Shown one piece after another: positions 1 through 9,568 of a stretch of 64,000 nucleotides of DNA. How positions within the stretch are numbered: position 1 is the first letter of the stretch; the number at the start of each line of letters is the position of its first letter. A model generated the notes under the pieces. It had not been told where the DNA came from. It saw only the letters and a program-made list of their open reading frames with translations, and did not search any database. Both the position numbers and the translations under genes were made by a program. Source of the DNA: Algibacter lectus (lineage in GTDB: Bacteria; Bacteroidota; Bacteroidia; Flavobacteriales; Flavobacteriaceae); the NCBI RefSeq assembly GCF_900112395.1, contig NZ_FOLN01000009.1, forward strand, positions 62,001-126,000. Reading direction: 5' to 3'.

Positions 1-2981
1 CTTATTAATTTAGGAACGTTAGTAACATCACCAGGAGCTTTCCAGCTGTCTCTAATATCTGTAGACCAGTTGTTAGAACCTGCTTGATCATTACTTACTA
101 ATCTAGCATAAGCAGCATCATAACCGTAACCACCTAAGCTATATGCAAATTGCGTACTAATTGTGAAATCTTTGATTCTTGCATTAAGTCTAAAAGCACC
201 TCGGATATCTGGTATTGCAGAGTGTCCTGTGTATTTTTGAGTAGCATCGGCGTAAACATTTGTTGTTGTTTTCTTGATGTCTGTGTTGTTTGGATTATCA
301 TTTTGGTATTGAGATAAACTAGCGATAGATTCACCTGAATCTACAACGTCATTACCATTAGCATCAAAATAATATTGATTCCAAAGTGGATCTCCATTAG
401 CAGTATCTACACCAGCCCATTCTCTAATATAAAAATCATATAAGCTATGTCCTTTTGAACGACCATAATTTCCACTTTGATCTAGCGTTTTTTCAAGACC
501 AGTTGCTGTTTCAATAGGCATTTGTGTTAATTCATTATTTAATATCTCACCGTTAAAAGCAAAGTCTAAACTGTAGTCAGCTTTGTCAATGATATGTGTA
601 GTGATATCAAATTCTAATCCTCTATTTACCAAAGAACCGTCATTAACTGTAATTAAAGATTCCGAAGAAGAAGGAGCTAATCGCTTATCAAATACTAAAT
701 CGTCAGTATTCTTAACGTAGTAATCAATGTTAGCATCAACGACATTATTGAAAGCTGTAAATTCAATACCTGTTTGGAACATTTTTGATGTTTCCCAGGT
801 TAAATTAGGATCTTGAATAGAGTTAGGCACTAAAGAAATACCACCTAATAAGTTGTTTATTTCATAAGTGTTTTGTCCACTATAGTAATCAGCTCCAGCT
901 TCATCACCAACTAAACCGTAACTCGCTTTTACTTTTAAAAAGTTTATTGCATTAGAACCCTTTAAGAATTGCTCATTACTCATTACCCATGAAGCTCCTA
1001 CTGAACCAAATGTGCCCCATTTATCTTTAAAGAATCTTGAAGAACCATCTCTTCTGATAGACCCTGTTAAGTAGTAAGTATTGGCGAAGTTGTAGTTTGC
1101 TTGCGCGAAGTAACTTTCAATAGATCTTTGTAATCTGTATCCTGTAGGAGGAGAAGAACTTACAACATAGTTGTTTGCTTGATCAAGTCCGTTTTGAAGG
1201 TTTACAACATTAGATTTACTTACTGTAGCATATTCGTATTTGTTCTTGTTTGTTTCGTGTGCAGCTAAAATGCTTATGCTGTGAGATCCAAAAGTATTAG
1301 AATATCTAAGTAAGTTTAATAAGTTTTGTGTAATATCGGTTGTGTTCACTTTAAATAAACTACCGCTTTGTCCGGCTGCTGATCCATAAAAAGGATTGTT
1401 TATTACATTTCTAACTCTATTGTAATATTGAACACCATAACGTGTTTCATAAGTAAGGTTCTTAGTGATATCAAATTTCATTGAGAAACTACCATTTACC
1501 GAATGACGATTGTTACCATCTTGGTCATATTGAGAATCTGCAATAGCATTGGTTAATCCACCAAAACCTCTATTTACACCGTAATCATACTGGTTTCCAC
1601 CATATTTTGTGTCTGGTATTGTATTACCATCAGCATCTCTTGTGAATAATGGGTAGATTGAAGGAATGTTATCTGAAAACCAAAATACACTACCTGAATC
1701 TTCAGATTGTCCGTTTGCTAAAGTTTCACCATAAGTATATCCTAAATTAGCAGTAGCTGTTAACCATTCTTTCGGTTTATGGTTTACGTTTAATCTTGCA
1801 GAGTAGCGTTTGTAAGATGAATTTTTTAAGAAACCTTTTTGATCTAAATATCCAAAAGATGAAAAGTACTTTGTTTTCTCAGTACCACCACTCATTTTTA
1901 AGTTAGCTTCAGTTAAGAAAGATGCTTGGAAACCATAATCAGCCCAGTCTTCAGGAGTGTATTTCGTTGTTACACCAGCACGAACTTTTCCAGTTGCAGG
2001 ATCAATTAATTCTGAAACGTTATTTACGTTATAGTTGTTGTATTCTGAGTTAATACCTCTAGCAGAGTATAAATATTCATTCGCATAAGCAACAGCATCA
2101 TTATTTGGGTCAAAACTTAACGTTCTGTTTCCCATAGCCATCCATGATAACTCTACATATTCGTTAGCGCTATCGATAACGTCATATCTAGGAATTAATT
2201 GAACATTTACACCAGTTTTTACATCAACTTCCACTGAAGAAGTTCCTTTTTTCCCTGATTTTGTAGTTATCAAAATAACTCCATTTGCACCTCTAGCTCC
2301 GTAAATAGCAGTAGCTGTAGCATCTTTTAAAACTGTTGTAGTTTCAATATCGGAAGGGTTTATTGAGTTTAAACTCCCGTTATCAAAACGATCTCCATCA
2401 GAATCAAAAGAAGATGTTGTCATTGGAACACCATCAACTACATATAAAGGATCTCTGTTTCCGTTAACAGAACCAAAACCTCTAATACGTATTGTTGCAA
2501 CAGTACCTGGTTGACCTGAAGTGTTAATTACATTTACACCAGCAACCTCACCTGCAAGGGCTTGAGATACATTTGAGAAGGTTTTAGCTTCTAATACACC
2601 CGCTTTGATTTCTTTAATAGAACCAGAAAAGGCTTGTTTTGTACTTGTACCGTAACCAACAATTACAACTTCTTCTAAAGCTGCTGCATCTTCTTGCATT
2701 GTTACATTAACGGTGTTGGACTGTCCAACCTTTACTTCTGTGCTAGCATATCCAACAAAGCTAATTACAAGAACTGCTCCTTGATTAGCCTTAATAGCAT
2801 ATGCTCCATCGAAATCTGTTGAAGTACCTGTTGAAGTACCTTTTACTAAGACTGTAGCTCCTGGTAACGGTAAACCAGAATCATCTGATACTGTTCCTGA
2901 AATTGTCTTTTCTTGTGCAAACGTTAGTTGCACAACAAACGCTAATAGTAGCGTTAGTATTCCACTAAACTTTTTTTTCAT
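1..2981 (-). CDS. SusC/RagA-family TonB-dependent receptor, C-terminus cut by window edge
   Basis: Outer-membrane receptor that, with a SusD lipoprotein, imports oligomeric nutrients using TonB energy. Reading the minus strand from the ATG at 2981 gives an open frame of 993 codons with no stop before the window edge. Signal peptide ends near LTFAQ; a carboxypeptidase-D-like regulatory domain (KTISGTVSDDSGLPLPGATV) follows, then the plug with IRIRGFGSVNGNRDPLYVVD and TAIYGARGANGVILITTK, then barrel strands. The start is supported by a promoter at 3009-3039 and by the leader shared with two paralogues downstream of it. Its SusD partner should lie left of the window. Substrate cannot be deduced. 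Family call is firm from the whole-length pattern. Confidence 0.95.
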   Translation of the reverse strand, partial: MKKKFSGILTLLLAFVVQLTFAQEKTISGTVSDDSGLPLPGATVLVKGTSTGTSTDFDGAYAIKANQGAVLVISFVGYASTEVKVGQSNTVNVTMQEDAAALEEVVIVGYGTSTKQAFSGSIKEIKAGVLEAKTFSNVSQALAGEVAGVNVINTSGQPGTVATIRIRGFGSVNGNRDPLYVVDGVPMTTSSFDSDGDRFDNGSLNSINPSDIETTTVLKDATATAIYGARGANGVILITTKSGKKGTSSVEVDVKTGVNVQLIPRYDVIDSANEYVELSWMAMGNRTLSFDPNNDAVAYANEYLYSARGINSEYNNYNVNNVSELIDPATGKVRAGVTTKYTPEDWADYGFQASFLTEANLKMSGGTEKTKYFSSFGYLDQKGFLKNSSYKRYSARLNVNHKPKEWLTATANLGYTYGETLANGQSEDSGSVFWFSDNIPSIYPLFTRDADGNTIPDTKYGGNQYDYGVNRGFGGLTNAIADSQYDQDGNNRHSVNGSFSMKFDITKNLTYETRYGVQYYNRVRNVINNPFYGSAAGQSGSLFKVNTTDITQNLLNLLRYSNTFGSHSISILAAHETNKNKYEYATVSKSNVVNLQNGLDQANNYVVSSSPPTGYRLQRSIESYFAQANYNFANTYYLTGSIRRDGSSRFFKDKWGTFGSVGASWVMSNEQFLKGSNAINFLKVKASYGLVGDEAGADYYSGQNTYEINNLLGGISLVPNSIQDPNLTWETSKMFQTGIEFTAFNNVVDANIDYYVKNTDDLVFDKRLAPSSSESLITVNDGSLVNRGLEFDITTHIIDKADYSLDFAFNGEILNNELTQMPIETATGLEKTLDQSGNYGRSKGHSLYDFYIREWAGVDTANGDPLWNQYYFDANGNDVVDSGESIASLSQYQNDNPNNTDIKKTTTNVYADATQKYTGHSAIPDIRGAFRLNARIKDFTISTQFAYSLGGYGYDAAYARLVSNDQAGSNNWSTDIRDSWKAPGDVTNVPKLI

Positions 2982-3057
2982 TTTATAATTATTTGAATTA
3001 GTCGGTGCCAAAAATCACTATAAAAAGTTAATAAAACAATAAATAATGGTTAAAATT
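2806..3057 (-). repeat. 252-bp direct repeat, copy A (SusC promoter, leader and 5' coding end)
   Basis: Aligns without gaps to 9317-9568 (offset 6511) with about a dozen differences by hand count, including identical blocks in the non-coding leader. It covers the promoter, untranslated leader, signal peptide and start of the regulatory domain. Similarity falls sharply on both sides, so this looks like a homogenised cassette and not just conserved protein sequence. Confidence 0.8.
3009..3039 (-). promoter_or_regulatory. Bacteroidota promoter of the first SusC gene
   Basis: On the minus strand TTG (3037-3039) is followed after 20 nt by GATTTTTG (3009-3016), a one-base variant of the TAnnTTTG -7 element. 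The identical arrangement lies in front of the two other SusC genes on this strand. The predicted transcript would begin about 25 nt before the ATG at 2981. Confidence 0.55.
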
Positions 3058-3429
3058 CTTGTTTTGTGTTATGATTTTGTAGAAAAACTTGTAAAAGAGT
3101 TGAAATCTGTAGTTTGACTGAAGGAAAGTTAATATTTAAGAGATTTATTTGGTAATTTGTTAATGCCTTTTAGTAAATTTTTAATTGTTTGAATAACTTT
3201 TTCTACTATTAGGGTTAAATATTTTTCTTTCAAATTTAAAGAGAAAAGGTTTCGGTGTCTTACTGTTTATTATTAAATAATAGTAAATGGTTTTAAAAGA
3301 TAAGTAAGTGTTATTTTTAATAACGAATAATAATGTTTAATCTTAATTAATGGTTTAAATCAATCTCCTTTTTAAGTTTACTTAATTGAAAACTTGAAAT
3401 GAAGCTGAACCTCTTAAATTACCTTCTCT
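3058..3429. other. AT-rich intergenic stretch, nothing recognised
   Basis: Lies upstream of the first SusC promoter. Very AT-rich with short poly-T and poly-A runs. I see no open frame, hairpin with a T-tract, or repeat that I can support. It may hold regulatory sites for the first SusC gene. Confidence 0.5.
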
Positions 3430-3890
3430 TTTAAGTATAGTTTGTATTTTTGCGAGTTAAAGTAGATGCTTCTGGTCTGGCTAAATCATCTCCGTATTCA
3501 CTATATACTACTAAGCTGTAACATCGCCCATCGCATAATGTTATAGAGATGCTAGTTGAAGCAGTTTAATCTAGAAAAGCTGTACTCGTACTGGGAACAA
3601 CTATGACCTTCAACGTCAAAAATCTCATAAGATATTTCACTTCCATAGCTATCAAAATTAAAATTAAGAGTACCACTTACTTCTACGGTGCAAGTTTGCT
3701 TGGTTTGGATATTAAGTTGAAACTGATGTGTTAACTGGATTTACACCATTAGTAGGCATTAAATTAAAAACTACATCATTAAAGGAATTTAAGGTAATAA
3801 TCTGCTATGGCTATAGTAAATATTCCTTTATTACTGTTTGCATATATAGTGAATGATGTAGGGATATTGTAAAACATTAATTGTTTGTTT
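3430..3890 (-). pseudogene. Decayed remnant of a secreted or surface protein
   Basis: Minus-strand translation yields protein-like pieces in different frames, broken by stops: IPTSFTIYANSNKGIFTIAI, then NSFNDVVFNLMPTNGVNPVN, then VSGTLNFNFDSYGSEISYEI, then SISITLCDGRCYSLVVYSEY. The last two resemble the repeated patterns (a T-x-D/N-x-Y-G/P-S-E-I-S-W type strand and a C-x-D-G-C-Y-T/S-L type strand) seen in C-terminal parts of flavobacterial secreted proteases and adhesins. At least two stops and two frame changes are visible and no start or signal peptide remains. Parent family is not certain. Confidence 0.6.
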
Positions 3891-3913
3891 TTTAAAAAAT
3901 ACTGTATAAAATA

Positions 3914-3948
3914 AAACGGTCGGTAAACATTTTGTTTACCGACCGTTT
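3914..3948 (-). terminator. Terminator of the second SusC-SusD-lipoprotein unit
   Basis: Perfect 16-bp inverted repeat (3914-3929 with 3933-3948) around a 3-nt loop, stem core ACGGTCGGTAAACA, followed on the minus strand by TTTTATTTTA. It sits 27 nt after the stop of the lipoprotein gene at 3976, the expected place for intrinsic termination of this unit. Confidence 0.85.
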
Positions 3949-3975
3949 GGATACTAAATATAACTTTATTAAAAA

Positions 3976-4869
3976 TTAGTTTTGTCTCACTAATTTTTCT
4001 AAGAATTCTCTAGTTGCACCTGTTCCTCTGTCATAACCTGTAGTTAATTCTACAATATGTTTTCCATCAGACATAAGTGTTTGTTTGTTTGTTGTATCAT
4101 CACATGTAACCATTTCAAATACGCTTTTTGCACAATTCATGATTGGAGACCCGTTTAGTAACGTTGGTTCTCCTGCAAGATCAGTATCCAAAACAGTAAT
4201 AACGTTTGTATCTGGATCTACAGTAAAGTAAAAATCATTATCATCTGGCCAAAATGCAATACCAACATGTTTGTATAAATCTGGAGATACGGCAGCAATA
4301 GATACAGTACCTGAATAGTTTGCAATAAAAGATCCAGAATTCCAATATTCACCTACTTCAACATCATAAGTTCCTGCTAAAGTAGTTTCAGGAAGTGCTT
4401 TTAATGTTAAAGCGATTGAGTTAACATCTGATACAGCTTCTGAAGATTCAACGATTTCTAAAACGATGTCCTTAAAATCGAAAGGAACAAGATTACCTGT
4501 TAATACAACTATCGATGCATTGGCAGTTTTTTCACCTGCAGGAATTGTAAATGTAGTTTCACCTAATTCAAACTCAACACCTTCTTTTGCTGGAGAATCT
4601 GGGCTAGCTGCAATAGTAACCGTTACATCTCTGTCTAAAGGAACATTTTTTCCTCCAAAGAAAGTAATTGGAATTTCATAATCTATTGATGTAACAGCAG
4701 GATCTAAAATAATGTTTAGTTCATCTGTTGTGTTTTCAAATTGAGCCAATATTGGACCTTGTCCAAAATCGATTTTTGTGTCGTCTAATAACGCATCACA
4801 AGAACTTAGGGTGATAAGACTCCCTAGAGCTAGGACAAAAAATGTCCTGATAAATTTAATTTTTTTCAT
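3976..4869 (-). CDS. Surface lipoprotein with Calx-beta/DUF1735-like repeats, third gene of a SusCD unit
   Basis: About 297 residues with a lipoprotein signal ending LITLSSC. The N-terminal half has the extracellular beta-sandwich pattern (YEIPITFFGG..., VEFELGETTFTIPAGEKTAN) typical of Calx-beta or DUF1735-like domains in SusE/SusF-position proteins. The C-terminal half carries GTYDVEVGEYWNSGSF and a Cys pair (MNCAKS, VTCDD). Such proteins sit on the cell surface and often bind the substrate of the neighbouring SusCD complex; that role is inferred from position. An ATG 21 nt further upstream would overlap the SusD stop; the start at 4869 puts the positively charged MKKIKF in front of the hydrophobic core. 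Transcribed with the SusD and SusC genes upstream. Confidence 0.8.
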   Translation of the reverse strand: MKKIKFIRTFFVLALGSLITLSSCDALLDDTKIDFGQGPILAQFENTTDELNIILDPAVTSIDYEIPITFFGGKNVPLDRDVTVTIAASPDSPAKEGVEFELGETTFTIPAGEKTANASIVVLTGNLVPFDFKDIVLEIVESSEAVSDVNSIALTLKALPETTLAGTYDVEVGEYWNSGSFIANYSGTVSIAAVSPDLYKHVGIAFWPDDNDFYFTVDPDTNVITVLDTDLAGEPTLLNGSPIMNCAKSVFEMVTCDDTTNKQTLMSDGKHIVELTTGYDRGTGATREFLEKLVRQN

Positions 4870-4880
4870 TTTTATATTTT

Positions 4881-6359
4881 TTATTTCCAAAATGGAGCGT
4901 TAGTAAATACATCGTCTGCAGTTTGTGTAGGTACGTTGTTCACGTTTCTTGCGTATTCTGAAGATGGGTATAATAATCTTATTGGTCTAACACCATCAGA
5001 TTCAGCAGGAATAGGTAATCCAGCAGGGTAACCTGTTCTTGTTAAATCAATCCAAGATTCGATAGAAGATGTTCCATTTAATGCTACCCATTTTTGAGTG
5101 ATGATAGCTTGGATTTTGTCTGTTGAATCATCCCAACTAACATTAATGATATCTTGGTTATAATAGGTTTGAGCTTCATTTTCAGCATCTTCAACACCTA
5201 ATTGTACGAAAGAAGCAGTAATTGCAGCTTCATATAAAGCTTGAGCAGCAGCATCTCCACCTGGTAAATATCCTCTTACAGTAGCTTCTGCTTGTACAAA
5301 TAGAGCTTCAGCTTCAGACATGACAATTTGATCTTGGTCTGCACTTACTAATAATCCAGGTCCTACTTTTGATAAATCATCAGATGTAAATCCTACACCA
5401 GGTAAAATAGTAGACTGTTCAGCTCCTTTATAACCACCATTAGCAGCTTCTTCATAAAGTCTTTCTAGTCTTGGGTCGTTTGCATTTGTTAAAAAAGCAA
5501 GAGCATATTCTGAAGCAACAGTAAAATCTTTTCTGTTTTGTTGTGCTCCGTTTGGCTGTACAAAATAATCGAAGAATGGACTCTGTTGATTGTCACTAGC
5601 TGTATAGCCAGGGTTAACACCTGCAGTAGCATGTATAAAACCTCCACCATTAGCAGTAATATCTGCTATTTGAGAAGCGATGTAAGCATCTTGACCAGTG
5701 TTGCTCATTCTTACAAGCATTCTTAATCTGATACTGTTAGCAAATTCTACCCAGTAATCCATGTGACCTTCAAATAAAATATCTTGAGTTCCAGGGTCTT
5801 CTGCTGCAGCAGAATTATTAATTAAATCTACAGCAACACCTAAATCTTCGATTACACTTTTGTATATGGTCTCAGCGTCATCATAAGCAGGAGTTGTATT
5901 GTCTCCTCTTAAATTAGCTTCAGTATAAGGTACATCACCATATAGGTCTACTAACATTTGGTATTGAAAACCTTTTACAATTTTAGAAATTGCTTTGTAG
6001 TTAGAATAGTCAACAGCTCCAGAAGGATCTTCGTAATTTTCAATGTAAGTAAGGTTTTTGAAAATTGTAGCGTACGAAGTTTCAAAAATATTTGAAAAGT
6101 CGTCAGCACTAAAGTTATATCTACTGTATATAGCATTCGCAGACCAGTTAGAAGGTGTAGCCCAGTTAACAACTAACTGATTCCCTAAATAGGTCATTGT
6201 ACGTCCGTTTAATTCTCCGAAATCTTCAAGAGCAACTGGTAGTGTTAAACTAGGAGTCGATATTGATGGATCATTAGGATTTTCGTTGACATCTAAAAAG
6301 TCATCGCAACTCACACTAACTATCGCTAGAGCAAAAAGGGATAAAATTGCTTTTTTCAT
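4881..6359 (-). CDS. SusD/RagB-family lipoprotein (SusD-like_2 type)
   Basis: Substrate-binding lid of a SusCD importer, anchored by lipid in the outer membrane. Lipobox SVSC at residue 18 of the chosen start, followed by DDFLDVNENPNDP, the typical opening of the SusD-like_2 group. TPR-like helical segments follow (TIYKSVIEDLGVAVDLINNS, FANSIRLRMLVRMSNTG) and a C-terminal ESWIDLTRTGYP block characteristic of the family. Starts 25 nt after the SusC stop. A second in-frame ATG 15 nt upstream is possible, but MKKAILSL is the cleaner signal peptide start. Ligand unknown. Confidence 0.93.
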   Translation of the reverse strand: MKKAILSLFALAIVSVSCDDFLDVNENPNDPSISTPSLTLPVALEDFGELNGRTMTYLGNQLVVNWATPSNWSANAIYSRYNFSADDFSNIFETSYATIFKNLTYIENYEDPSGAVDYSNYKAISKIVKGFQYQMLVDLYGDVPYTEANLRGDNTTPAYDDAETIYKSVIEDLGVAVDLINNSAAAEDPGTQDILFEGHMDYWVEFANSIRLRMLVRMSNTGQDAYIASQIADITANGGGFIHATAGVNPGYTASDNQQSPFFDYFVQPNGAQQNRKDFTVASEYALAFLTNANDPRLERLYEEAANGGYKGAEQSTILPGVGFTSDDLSKVGPGLLVSADQDQIVMSEAEALFVQAEATVRGYLPGGDAAAQALYEAAITASFVQLGVEDAENEAQTYYNQDIINVSWDDSTDKIQAIITQKWVALNGTSSIESWIDLTRTGYPAGLPIPAESDGVRPIRLLYPSSEYARNVNNVPTQTADDVFTNAPFWK

Positions 6360-6384
6360 TTTTATATTTTTCATTTTTATTTTT

Positions 6385-9300
6385 TTAGAATGTTAAGTTT
6401 ACACTCATACCAAACTGTCTTGTAGGAGCTGTTTGATTTTGGTCACCTACACCAACTGCATTACCAGTGGTAAAGTTAAATTCAGGATCTGTAGTAACAT
6501 TTGAAGCTGGTCTCCAAGTCACTAAATTTCTACCAAAAAGTCCGATAGATAAATCATCGACACCCATTGCTTTTAAGGCATCACCATCGAAAGTATAAGA
6601 TAATAAAACTTCTCTAAGTTTTAATGTCGTTGCATCAGAAACATAGTTTTCTTTGATTTCACCATATGAATCCCAGAAAGCGTTACCACCACCACTTGTT
6701 AATCTATTATCGTTAGCTACATAACCACCATTACCATCAGAGTAAGAAGAGTTAGGGAAAACGAAAGGTTGTCTTCCTGCAGTAGCACTGTGTTGAGATA
6801 AACCTGTAAATTCGATAGCATCTACAATAGCATTGTAAAATACGTGACCTGTTCTATAATCTGTAACTGCATATAAGTTCCAGTTTTTATAGCTAATGTT
6901 TGTGTTAAGACCTAATATGTAATCAGGAGTTGTTTTACCTTGGATTTGGTTTGTTGGATCTTGAATTGGATCTCCATCATCACCAACAATAATTCTTCCT
7001 TGATCATCTTTTAAGTAAGATGTTGTTCTTAATTGTGGGTAAGGTTCTCCTACTTTAGCAATAACTTGAGCAGAATCAAAACCTCCAAGACTTAATTCAT
7101 CAACACCATCAGCTAAAGAAATAACTTCAGACTTAATTGCTGCATAAGTTAAACCAACATCCCATTTAAAGTTGTCTGACTTTAAAATGACTCCGTTCAA
7201 GTCTAATTCTATACCTAAGTTTTCAATTTCACCTACGTTTACTACAGCTGTAGATGCTCCAGAGGCATAAGATATACCTGCATTTACGATTTGGTCTGTA
7301 GAGTTTGTTTTATATCCTGTTATGTTAGCAGTAAGTCTGTTTTTGAAAAAACCAGTTTCTAAATTTACTTCTAAAGAAGTTGTAAATTCAGGGTTTAAAG
7401 CAGGACTTGGCACTGTACTAGATTGAGATAAACCAACTGTTGTTCCATAAGGGAAGCCTGTTGGAGCAAAGAAGGTACCTTGAGTTCTGTAAAGCCCTGG
7501 ATCGTTACCAGTTTTTGTTAAGTTAACACTTGCTTTTAAGTAGCTTAAGCCTCTGTCAGATGTAATATCGAAAGCATCTGTTGCAGCAAATGATAAACCT
7601 GCACCATAGTAAAAGAAAGAGTTACCATCTTTAGGTAAGGTTGAAGACCAGTCATTTCTACCAGTAGCAGATAAGAATAAGTAATCTTTAAAGCCTAAAG
7701 TGAAATCTCCATAAACACTCATTCTTCTATAGTTACGTGTTCTTTGGTTGCCAGAACCAGAGTCAGGGAAATCACCAGCTAAAATATTACCTGTAATTGT
7801 TGAAATGTTATAGAAATCAGGGATAATTAAGTCGTTTCCTGCAACTGCTATAGCGTTATCATCTTCGATTCTTGTGTTTTGTCCAGTAGTTAATTGAACA
7901 TTGAAATCTTCAGAAATATCTTTGTTAAATTTTAACATGAAATCTGAGTTTAATCTAGAGCTTGTTAGCATAGCATCTGCTGTACGTGCACCATACTCAT
8001 CCATTCTAGCATACGTATTTTCTAATTCGAAAGCGTATGTAAATGCTCCATATTCTCTTTTAGTAGTAGTATTAGATCCTGTATAACCAACATTTAAAGA
8101 TGCAGTTAACCAATCTGTAATTTCATAATCAGCGAAAGCAAGAACGTTAAATTCATTGATATCACTTTTCAATCTTTGCGTGTCTACAATAAAGTAAGGA
8201 TTTTCATAGAAAGCAAAGTAAGATGTTTCATTTCTTGTAAACTCTCCTGTTCTCCAGTTTTTCAATTGCTCCATTGGTAAGTGTAATGGAGTGTTTATAA
8301 TATTCCAGTATAATGGTCTATCTTGACGTCCACCTGCTCCAACTACGTTTGAATGAGATCTAAAGAAAGATAAGTTACCACCAACACTTAGTTTGTTGTA
8401 TTTTTTACTTCCTTTTAATCTAAAGTTTGTTCTGTTGTAAGCATCGTTAGGAACAATACCTTCAGTGTTTGTTTGATCTAAAGACATTAAAAATGTTCCA
8501 TTATCATCACCACCACTTACAGTTATACCATGTCTCACTGTGCTACCTTGTCTGAAGAAATCTTTATGGTTATCTTCAATTGGTGTAAAAGGCACTTGCC
8601 ATACATCTCCATTATCTAAAGTTTCACTAGCGTCAACTAAACGACCATCAAAACGAGGTCCCCAAGCAACATTTTCTAGAGGGAATAAAGTTCCATCAGG
8701 AAATCCACCAACACCAAATTCATTTTGGAATTCAGGTAAATAAGCAGCGTTTTCTACTTGGTAAGATCCGTTGTAAGTAACTTTTAATTTTCCTTTACCA
8801 GTTTTAGTTGTTACTAAAACAACACCGTTTGTTGCTTCAGAACCATAAAGTGCAGCTGCATTTGCTCCTTTAAGAACACTTACATTTTCAATGTCGTTTG
8901 GGTTAATACGGTCTAAAACACCTCTGTCTGATGGGAAACCATCAATAACAACAAGTGCTTCGTTGTTTCCTAATAAAGATCTGTTACCCCTTAATACAAT
9001 TCTAGTACTTGGGTTAACACCGTTATTAGTTGTGTTAATTTGTAAACCTGCAACTTTACCAACCATTGCAGTTGTTACATTAACTGCTTTAGTTTTGGTG
9101 ATGTCTTCATTTTTTAAAGTTGATACAGAGTAGGAAAGCTCTTTTGCATTTCTTTTAATACCTAATGCTGTAATTACAACTTCATCTAAAGCAGCGGCAT
9201 CTTCTGCCATTGATACGTTAATTGAATTGGACGATCCAACAGCAATTTCTTTCGATGCATATCCAACAAAACTAAAAACCAAAGTAGCGCCTTGATTTGC

Positions 9301-9492
9301 TTTAATTGCATATTTTCCATCGAAATCTGTTGAAGTACCTGTTGAAGTACCTTTAACTAAGACTGTAGCTCCGGGTAACGGTAAACCAGAATCGTCTGAT
9401 ACTGTTCCTGAAATTGTCTTTTCTTGTGCAAACGTTAGTTGCACAACAAACGCTAGTAATAGCGTTAGCATTCCACTAAACTTTGTTTTCAT
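6385..9492 (-). CDS. SusC/RagA-family TonB-dependent receptor
   Basis: Full-length outer-membrane transporter of about 1035 residues. Signal peptide ends QLTFAQ; regulatory domain KTISGTVSDDSGLPLPGATV; plug with VVLVTTKTGKGKLKV; barrel ending in MSVNLTF with the terminal aromatic residue expected for barrel insertion. An ATG at 9522 is in frame, but it overlaps the -7 element at 9520-9527, so the start is placed at 9492, matching the paralogue at 2981. Followed by its SusD partner after 25 nt. Substrate unknown. Confidence 0.95.
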   Translation of the reverse strand: MKTKFSGMLTLLLAFVVQLTFAQEKTISGTVSDDSGLPLPGATVLVKGTSTGTSTDFDGKYAIKANQGATLVFSFVGYASKEIAVGSSNSINVSMAEDAAALDEVVITALGIKRNAKELSYSVSTLKNEDITKTKAVNVTTAMVGKVAGLQINTTNNGVNPSTRIVLRGNRSLLGNNEALVVIDGFPSDRGVLDRINPNDIENVSVLKGANAAALYGSEATNGVVLVTTKTGKGKLKVTYNGSYQVENAAYLPEFQNEFGVGGFPDGTLFPLENVAWGPRFDGRLVDASETLDNGDVWQVPFTPIEDNHKDFFRQGSTVRHGITVSGGDDNGTFLMSLDQTNTEGIVPNDAYNRTNFRLKGSKKYNKLSVGGNLSFFRSHSNVVGAGGRQDRPLYWNIINTPLHLPMEQLKNWRTGEFTRNETSYFAFYENPYFIVDTQRLKSDINEFNVLAFADYEITDWLTASLNVGYTGSNTTTKREYGAFTYAFELENTYARMDEYGARTADAMLTSSRLNSDFMLKFNKDISEDFNVQLTTGQNTRIEDDNAIAVAGNDLIIPDFYNISTITGNILAGDFPDSGSGNQRTRNYRRMSVYGDFTLGFKDYLFLSATGRNDWSSTLPKDGNSFFYYGAGLSFAATDAFDITSDRGLSYLKASVNLTKTGNDPGLYRTQGTFFAPTGFPYGTTVGLSQSSTVPSPALNPEFTTSLEVNLETGFFKNRLTANITGYKTNSTDQIVNAGISYASGASTAVVNVGEIENLGIELDLNGVILKSDNFKWDVGLTYAAIKSEVISLADGVDELSLGGFDSAQVIAKVGEPYPQLRTTSYLKDDQGRIIVGDDGDPIQDPTNQIQGKTTPDYILGLNTNISYKNWNLYAVTDYRTGHVFYNAIVDAIEFTGLSQHSATAGRQPFVFPNSSYSDGNGGYVANDNRLTSGGGNAFWDSYGEIKENYVSDATTLKLREVLLSYTFDGDALKAMGVDDLSIGLFGRNLVTWRPASNVTTDPEFNFTTGNAVGVGDQNQTAPTRQFGMSVNLTF

Positions 9493-9568
9493 TTTATAAT
9501 TATTTGAATTAGTCAATGTCAAAAATCATAATAAAAAGTTAATAAAACAATAAATAATGGTTAAAATT
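9317..9568 (-). repeat. 252-bp direct repeat, copy B
   Basis: Counterpart of 2806-3057 with a constant 6511-bp offset and no gaps. Covers the promoter, leader and first about 60 codons of the second SusC gene. Recombination between copies A and B would delete one SusCD-lipoprotein unit and leave a fused receptor. Confidence 0.8.
9520..9550 (-). promoter_or_regulatory. Promoter of the second SusC gene
   Basis: Minus strand TTG (9548-9550), 20-nt spacer, GATTTTTG (9520-9527). Same spacing as the other two SusC promoters. Because the -7 element covers the alternative ATG at 9522, it also decides the translation start at 9492. Confidence 0.55.

Noticed and set aside
134-334. 66-codon open frame on the minus strand
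   Set aside because: Out of frame inside the first SusC gene; low-complexity composition and no start context.
2982-3975. Insertion sequence in the gap left of the second unit
   Set aside because: No transposase-like pieces or terminal inverted repeats; the only hairpin is a terminator and the coding remnants are of secreted-protein type.
9493-9522. Upstream ATG giving a 10-residue longer second SusC
   Set aside because: The ATG lies in the -7 promoter element and the first paralogue has no matching start; MKTKFSG begins the signal peptide.
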